Shown: positions 1 to 4,500 of the stretch, piece by piece
Layout of the letters: every line of letters begins with the position of its first letter
Position numbering within the stretch: the stretch's first letter is position 1
Assembly (NCBI GenBank): GCA_937893815.1
Contig: CALCSH010000363.1
Span: forward strand, 1 to 6,493
Source of the DNA: an uncultured Anaerolineae bacterium
GTDB taxonomy: Bacteria > Chloroflexota > Anaerolineae > Anaerolineales > UBA11858
DNA length: 6,493 bases
Direction: 5' to 3'
Notes under the pieces: model-generated
Databases searched by the model: none
What the model was told of the DNA's origin: nothing
What the model saw: only the letters and a program-made list of their open reading frames with translations
Program-made: the position numbers and the translations under genes

Positions 1-491
1 ACCACGCCCGCAGGGTCAACCAATTGTCGCACAGAACCCAACGCATCCCCCAGGAAGTACTCCGGTGAGTTCGTATCGGGGGTTAAGTTGTGCTGTGAGA
101 TGCGCCCCACACCATACAGGTACGCATTTGTCCCATCAGAGAGTACCTGCGTAAGCCCCATATTCAGGTCAAGGGTGTAGCTAGTGGGCATACCATTGGC
201 AGTTTGCTGCAAACGATCACCTAAGCCATTATAACTGAAGCTGGACGTTGCATCCGGGCCAACAACGGAGATCAGGCGGTTGGCAGCATCATAGGCATAC
301 GCATTTGCCCCATCATTGAGCAGGTTGCCGTTGGCATCCCAGGTGTAAGCTACACCGTCCACGCTGGTCAGGCGGTTGGCAATATCGTAGGTATAGGTGT
401 TCGTACCGGCCAATGTGTCTTGCGTCAGACGGTTGCCTACAGCATCGTAGGCGTAGTGGAAGTAGTCGTCATTGCTATAATCCGCGGCGGT
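1..491. repeat. Direct repeat of RHS core, copy 2 (orphan cassette)
   Basis: This aligns base for base, without any gap, to 2575-3065 in the same orientation (offset 2574). Identity is high but uneven: the first 60 bases show 9 mismatches, whereas 205-307 is perfectly identical to 2779-2881. Similarity stops abruptly after 491, ten bases before the stop codon of the membrane gene ends. The repeat continues past the left edge. Confidence 0.93.
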
Positions 492-503
492 GAGGCAATT
501 CAA
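1..503 (-). CDS. Displaced RHS-core fragment (orphan/silent cassette), continues beyond left edge
   Basis: The frame is open from 518 to the window edge after a TAA at 521-519. It encodes LTAADYSNDDYFHYAYDAVG, then YD units (YDIANRL, WDANGNL, YDAANRL), NGLGDRLQQTANG and GDALGSVRQLVDPAGVV. That is the same 164-odd residues as part of the main RHS gene. It has no ATG near its beginning. The only early candidate start is TTG at 503-501, which overlaps the TGA of the membrane gene as TTGA, with at best a weak ribosome site (GGTAGG about 16 bases upstream). There is no N-terminal domain, linker or first YD unit. This matches the orphan RHS-tip modules found downstream of full RHS genes, which act as a reservoir of alternative tips; its tip and immunity gene should lie left of the window. 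Whether it is translated is open. Confidence 0.8.
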   Translation of the reverse strand, partial: MNCLTAADYSNDDYFHYAYDAVGNRLTQDTLAGTNTYTYDIANRLTSVDGVAYTWDANGNLLNDGANAYAYDAANRLISVVGPDATSSFSYNGLGDRLQQTANGMPTSYTLDLNMGLTQVLSDGTNAYLYGVGRISQHNLTPDTNSPEYFLGDALGSVRQLVDPAGV

Positions 504-1126
504 GCGACTGATAATGTCTTACCTACCAATGTTCCTGATATGATCCCATAAACACTTCCTCCTAACCCATGCACCAATATCGCTACAAGGCTTCCGCTAT
601 TACCTAAATAAATTTGGTGAATAAATAGATCAAAAACAATATTCACAACAACTATTCCGATTCCTCCTCCAATGGCAAAACCTTTAACCCAACCAGAAGT
701 ATTATGAAAGATATTTATGGGTTCGCTAGATGAATGCTGTGTCGTTAAAACCATATTTACTGTGAAGCTACCGATTATCCCAGTCAGAGTACTACCCAGA
801 ACATATCCTGCAATCCAGAGAATATCACTATTCACAAACCAATTGAGATACGTATTATCATAGTAGATAATGAAACCATTACTCATGAAGCCAATAGTCC
901 ACCCCGCGACTAATGAAACTGGAACTTTCCAAAAGTGCTGAAATACCATACGGAACTTCTGTAGAATTATCCACATAGTGATTCCAATAATGCTACCGCC
1001 ACAAATGCCACTAATAAAAACTCCAGCAATTCCAGGAAAGGCTCGTATAATCATCCAACTAGAAGCACAACCGATTACTAAACCAAACTTAATTATAAGA
1101 ACAAGAATTCCACTATTATCTTCCAT
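500..1126 (-). CDS. Six-transmembrane protein with internal three-fold repeat, function unknown
   Basis: A 208-residue protein from ATG at 1126-1124 to TGA at 502-500. This start is preferred because GGTGAT, complementary to the 16S tail, lies four bases upstream. An upstream ATG at 1162 lacks such a site, and a TTG at 1249 would lie at the edge of the terminator hairpin. Predicted membrane segments are about 6-27, 31-55, 67-88, 101-125, 147-169 and 178-202. They form three hairpins: the first helices share G-x-x-I-G (KFGLVIG, VAGWTIG, VKGFAIG) and the second share a Gly-rich IIG motif (SGICGGSIIG, LGSTLTGIIG, LGGSVYGIIS). It is AT-rich like the tip and immunity genes and lies between two RHS-core copies. 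It may be a leftover immunity protein of an earlier cassette or another cargo. I recognise no family. Confidence 0.72.
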   Translation of the reverse strand: MEDNSGILVLIIKFGLVIGCASSWMIIRAFPGIAGVFISGICGGSIIGITMWIILQKFRMVFQHFWKVPVSLVAGWTIGFMSNGFIIYYDNTYLNWFVNSDILWIAGYVLGSTLTGIIGSFTVNMVLTTQHSSSEPINIFHNTSGWVKGFAIGGGIGIVVVNIVFDLFIHQIYLGNSGSLVAILVHGLGGSVYGIISGTLVGKTLSVA

Positions 1127-1192
1127 AGAAATCACCAATACTAGATATCTCCAGAAACTCATTTTACGCAGTAAATCTAAAATTGCCCTGTG

Positions 1193-1244
1193 AAACAAAA
1201 AAGAAATTGAACTGCCCTTGTTCAAACAAATAAGGGGACGTTCA
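1193..1244 (-). terminator. Probable intrinsic terminator after the immunity gene
   Basis: On the minus strand TGAAC (1244-1240) pairs with GTTCA (1212-1208), and inside it CCCTT (1219-1215 on the plus strand) pairs with AAGGG (1236-1232), around a 12-base loop. A T-rich run follows immediately (ATTTCTTTTTTGTTT). The inner and outer stems are separated by an uneven 3 versus 2 base internal loop, so stability is moderate. It lies 41 bases past the immunity stop and ahead of the preferred ATG of the next gene, suggesting that the toxin-immunity transcript ends here. Confidence 0.6.
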
Positions 1245-1284
1245 CCCAAAGAATGTACAGGGAGACTTTTGTGCTACTGCCATT

Positions 1285-1509
1285 TTACATCAATAAACTT
1301 AATACTGATTTTATTAGATATACACTTGCTTCAACTATCATGCCGAAGCTTAAAAGCAAAATAAAAATACTTGCTATCTTCCATATCTTTCCGGGATGCG
1401 GAAAACTACCTCGCCTAATCTTCCGTAAAGCATTTTTGCCAACTTTATAAAACACTAATCCCGCAACTAATTGAAGAATTGCGCCTGCTAGTAATAAGTA
1501 ATTATTCAT
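1285..1509 (-). CDS. Small two-helix membrane protein, probable cognate immunity protein
   Basis: A 74-residue protein with ATG at 1509-1507 and TAA at 1287-1285. It has two hydrophobic segments, about residues 3-21 (YLLLAGAILQLVAGLVF) and 45-66 (IASIFILLLSFGMIVEASV). The loop between them holds eight basic residues (K22, K25, R29, K30, R32, R33, K41, K44), which predicts an inside loop with both ends outside. An acidic E60 sits within the second helix. The start overlaps the toxin stop as ATGA, so translation is probably coupled; a GGAGGAG sits 16 bases upstream, far for direct use. Position and overlap are those of immunity genes in RHS loci. The sequence matches no immunity family I recognise, so the role rests on context. 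Confidence 0.8.
   Translation of the reverse strand: MNNYLLLAGAILQLVAGLVFYKVGKNALRKIRRGSFPHPGKIWKIASIFILLLSFGMIVEASVYLIKSVLSLLM
1506..1509 (-). promoter_or_regulatory. ATGA stop/start overlap coupling toxin and immunity translation
   Basis: The toxin ends …GAG TAT GTA CCA TGA and the immunity ORF begins ATG AAT AAT inside it, sharing four bases. A GGAGGAG Shine-Dalgarno-like tract lies at 1532-1526 within the toxin's last codons, 16 bases from the ATG. Coupling by termination-reinitiation is the simplest reading and would guarantee immunity whenever full-length toxin is made. Confidence 0.75.
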
Positions 1510-4500
1510 GGTACATACTCTAATGCTCCTCCAAGATTGCTAACTAACCGCAATATAACAACCCACGGTTCTTTTTTGCCAGTCAAACTCTCCACTGAAT
1601 CTTCAAATGCGGTTTCTGCAATAAAACTTGTCGCGGAAACAAGTTTTTCCAAATCAGTAACACTTGGATCTTCGTTGTTTAGAATATCATTAAGCACTGG
1701 TGCTGTAGCTTTCCATAGATCAATAATATCTTTAATATCTTTAGTTGTAGTTACTCCTTCACCGACCAAACCTGCTCCTAAAAGAATTGGATTCTCGGTA
1801 GCTACGCCGGAAACAATGAGTCCATGTGATGTAAGTTCGGCTACGTCCCATCCAAAGCTATCCCAATCCACTTTATCGTGAATTAACTGCAAAGATGAAA
1901 CTTTCGTAGTCGCCCACATATTTCCTAAATATCCAGTTCTTAGATTCTGTAATTGGAGGAGATCAGCATCTGGAATATACCATTGAACATTCCTTCCAAC
2001 ATTTTCATTATTGATCAACAATAAACCATGCGAATCAAATAGGAAAAGCCTTCCAGTATTTTCACTCATAATTGTATGAGGTATACCATCAATCAGGAGT
2101 CTAAGTTCTGGAGTATGCGCCTTGCTCACTTGTACGGGAAACCTATTCTCTTTGCAAGTATAAGACAAATCGTAAATGGTTAGTATATTGTTATTGTTCG
2201 CCTTATGCAAAATCCATAGGAAACCCCATTGTCCTTCTAATGGGCCATGGTTGAATTTGGATAAGACTTCATCATAAGTTGAAACCCCAAATATTCTTTT
2301 TATCTGCCGTTGTGTGTATAACCCACTTGGGTCAGTATAAACTATTGGATTTCCCATTGTATATAGATATTTGTTCATCGATAATGGGGATTGGATATTT
2401 CCTCCCCATTTATCTCTACTAAAAAATCGCCCTACGCTACTATCCAGATACCTTGCTCGCAAATACGTTAGCCCCGTAGCATCATGCGCTTCTCCGGTGA
2501 ACTGGTAAACGCTAGAGCCAACACCAACACTATTAAGTGTATCACCATAGGGGGCATAACTCTGTGAGAGCGTCACCACACCCGCAGGATCAACCAACTG
2601 TCGCACAGAACCGAGCGCATCGCCGATGAAATACTCAGGTGTCCCGGTGTCAGGGGTCAGGTTGTGTTGTGAGATGCGGCTATTGCCATAGAGATAGGCA
2701 TTTGTGCCATCGCTCAACACCTGCGTAAGTCCCATATTCAGGTCAAGGGTGTAGTTTGTGGGCGTACCATTAGCAGTCTGCTGCAAACGATCACCTAAGC
2801 CATTATAACTGAAGCTGGACGTTGCATCCGGGCCAACAACGGAGATCAGGCGGTTGGCAGCATCATAGGCATACGCATTTGTCCCATCATTGAGCAGGTT
2901 GCCATTCGCATCCCAGGTATAAGCAACACCATTGACACTCATCAAACGATTGGCTACATCATAAATATATGTGTTTGTACCCGTCAGGGTATCTTGTGTC
3001 AGGCGGTTGCCCACAGCATCATACGCGTAGTGGAAGAATTCACCGCTGTCATAATCCGCAGCGGTCAAACGACCTAATGCGTCATAGGTATAGGCAATCG
3101 TGATTGTGGATTGCTGGTTGGCAAGTGCAGAATGTGAAGTGCCAAGCGGCAGGTTCCAGGTGTCAGGTTCGGTAAATGCAATATCGGGCATTTGCTTCGC
3201 AAGAACGCCTGTACCTTGCATTGCGCCACTGCCTGCTGTGGTTGGTGTTGCTGTCGGTGCAGGCAACTCCGTCGGTGTTTCGGTGGGCAGGCTGGTCGGT
3301 ATTGGTGTTGGGGTCTCACTGGGTAAGACCGTTGTCGGTGTCTCAGTGGGGACAATCGAAGATTGTGGGGTCGGTGTTTCAGCAACCACAGTCGCCGTGT
3401 TGGTATTCAGCACAGTTGCTGTTGAAGTCGCCGTCAACATATCCGTTGGCACAGGAGTCTGCGATGGTGTAGCAGGAAGTGTTGCCGTCGCTGTACCTGT
3501 GCTAAGTGCAGTCGGAGTAGATGTTTGTGTAGCTGTCACACTCCCGGTTGGTGTCACTGTCATCGTGCTGGTCGGTGTAGCCGTTGGTGTTTCTGTGACA
3601 GTCGCGGTTGCCGTCTCTGTAGGCTCCGCTATAGCTGCAATCTGAAGCGCATCAATCTCCCAGATGTCCGCGGTATACGCACTACCTTGCACGGCACGGA
3701 AACGAATCCGTACCGCTTGCCCGGCGTAGGCATCCAGCGAGATTTCACGTTGCGTCCATTCGGTCGTGTTACCCGTTGCATTGAAAGAAGCCAACGTATT
3801 CCATGTCAAAGCGCCTTGTCCTGAGCCAGTCGAAGGGTCATCCGTCGAAACATTCACATATATTGTGGTATTGGATGCCAGCGTGAAACGGTCATAGTAA
3901 CTGAGTTTCAAACCCGTCGTATCCGCAGGCAAATCCACCAAACCACCCAAAATCAGAGCGAAATCGGTATTACGTTGATAGGAACCACCGGGATTGAGCG
4001 ACCAGGCATAGGCATCATTGAAACCACCGGTATCGACAGCATCCCACTGACCACCGGGTTCCCAATTGCCATGTGATAGTGAAACTACCGCATCATCAAA
4101 GGGGAAGGCCAGATTCTGTACCTGACGATCACCTACATACAGGTTGTCAATCTGCCAGATGTCACGGGTATAAGCACTGCCTTGCACAGCACGGAAACGC
4201 AAACGCATCGTCTGACCCTGATAGCCATCCAGCGATACTCGCCGAGAAGCCCAGTCGGAGCGATTTTGGGATGCGTTGAACTGTGCCAGCGTTGCCCACG
4301 TCTGACCATCATCGGTCGTGGCTTCAACACGCACCGTGGTGTTGGATGCCAGATTGAGGGTGTCATCATAGGTCAATTCAGGACGCACTGCGTCTACAGG
4401 TATGGCGATACTGCCCACGAGTTCAACGCTGAAATCGGTATTGCGTTGATAGCTATTTTCCGGGTTCAAGTCAAGGGCCGATGCGTTAACAGTCCACTGT

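Noticed and set aside
1127..1249. Longer form of the membrane protein starting at TTG 1249
   Set aside because: The added stretch begins next to the terminator hairpin and reads through it, and it lacks a ribosome site. ATG 1126 has GGTGAT at good spacing. ATG 1162 remains possible.
1253..1450. Plus-strand ORF opposite the immunity gene
   Set aside because: It is a shadow of the 74-residue gene in the opposite strand with no supporting signal.
3100..3645. 181-codon plus-strand reading frame rich in Val and Gly
   Set aside because: It is the complement of the Thr/Pro linker codons, with no independent start signal or recognisable domain.
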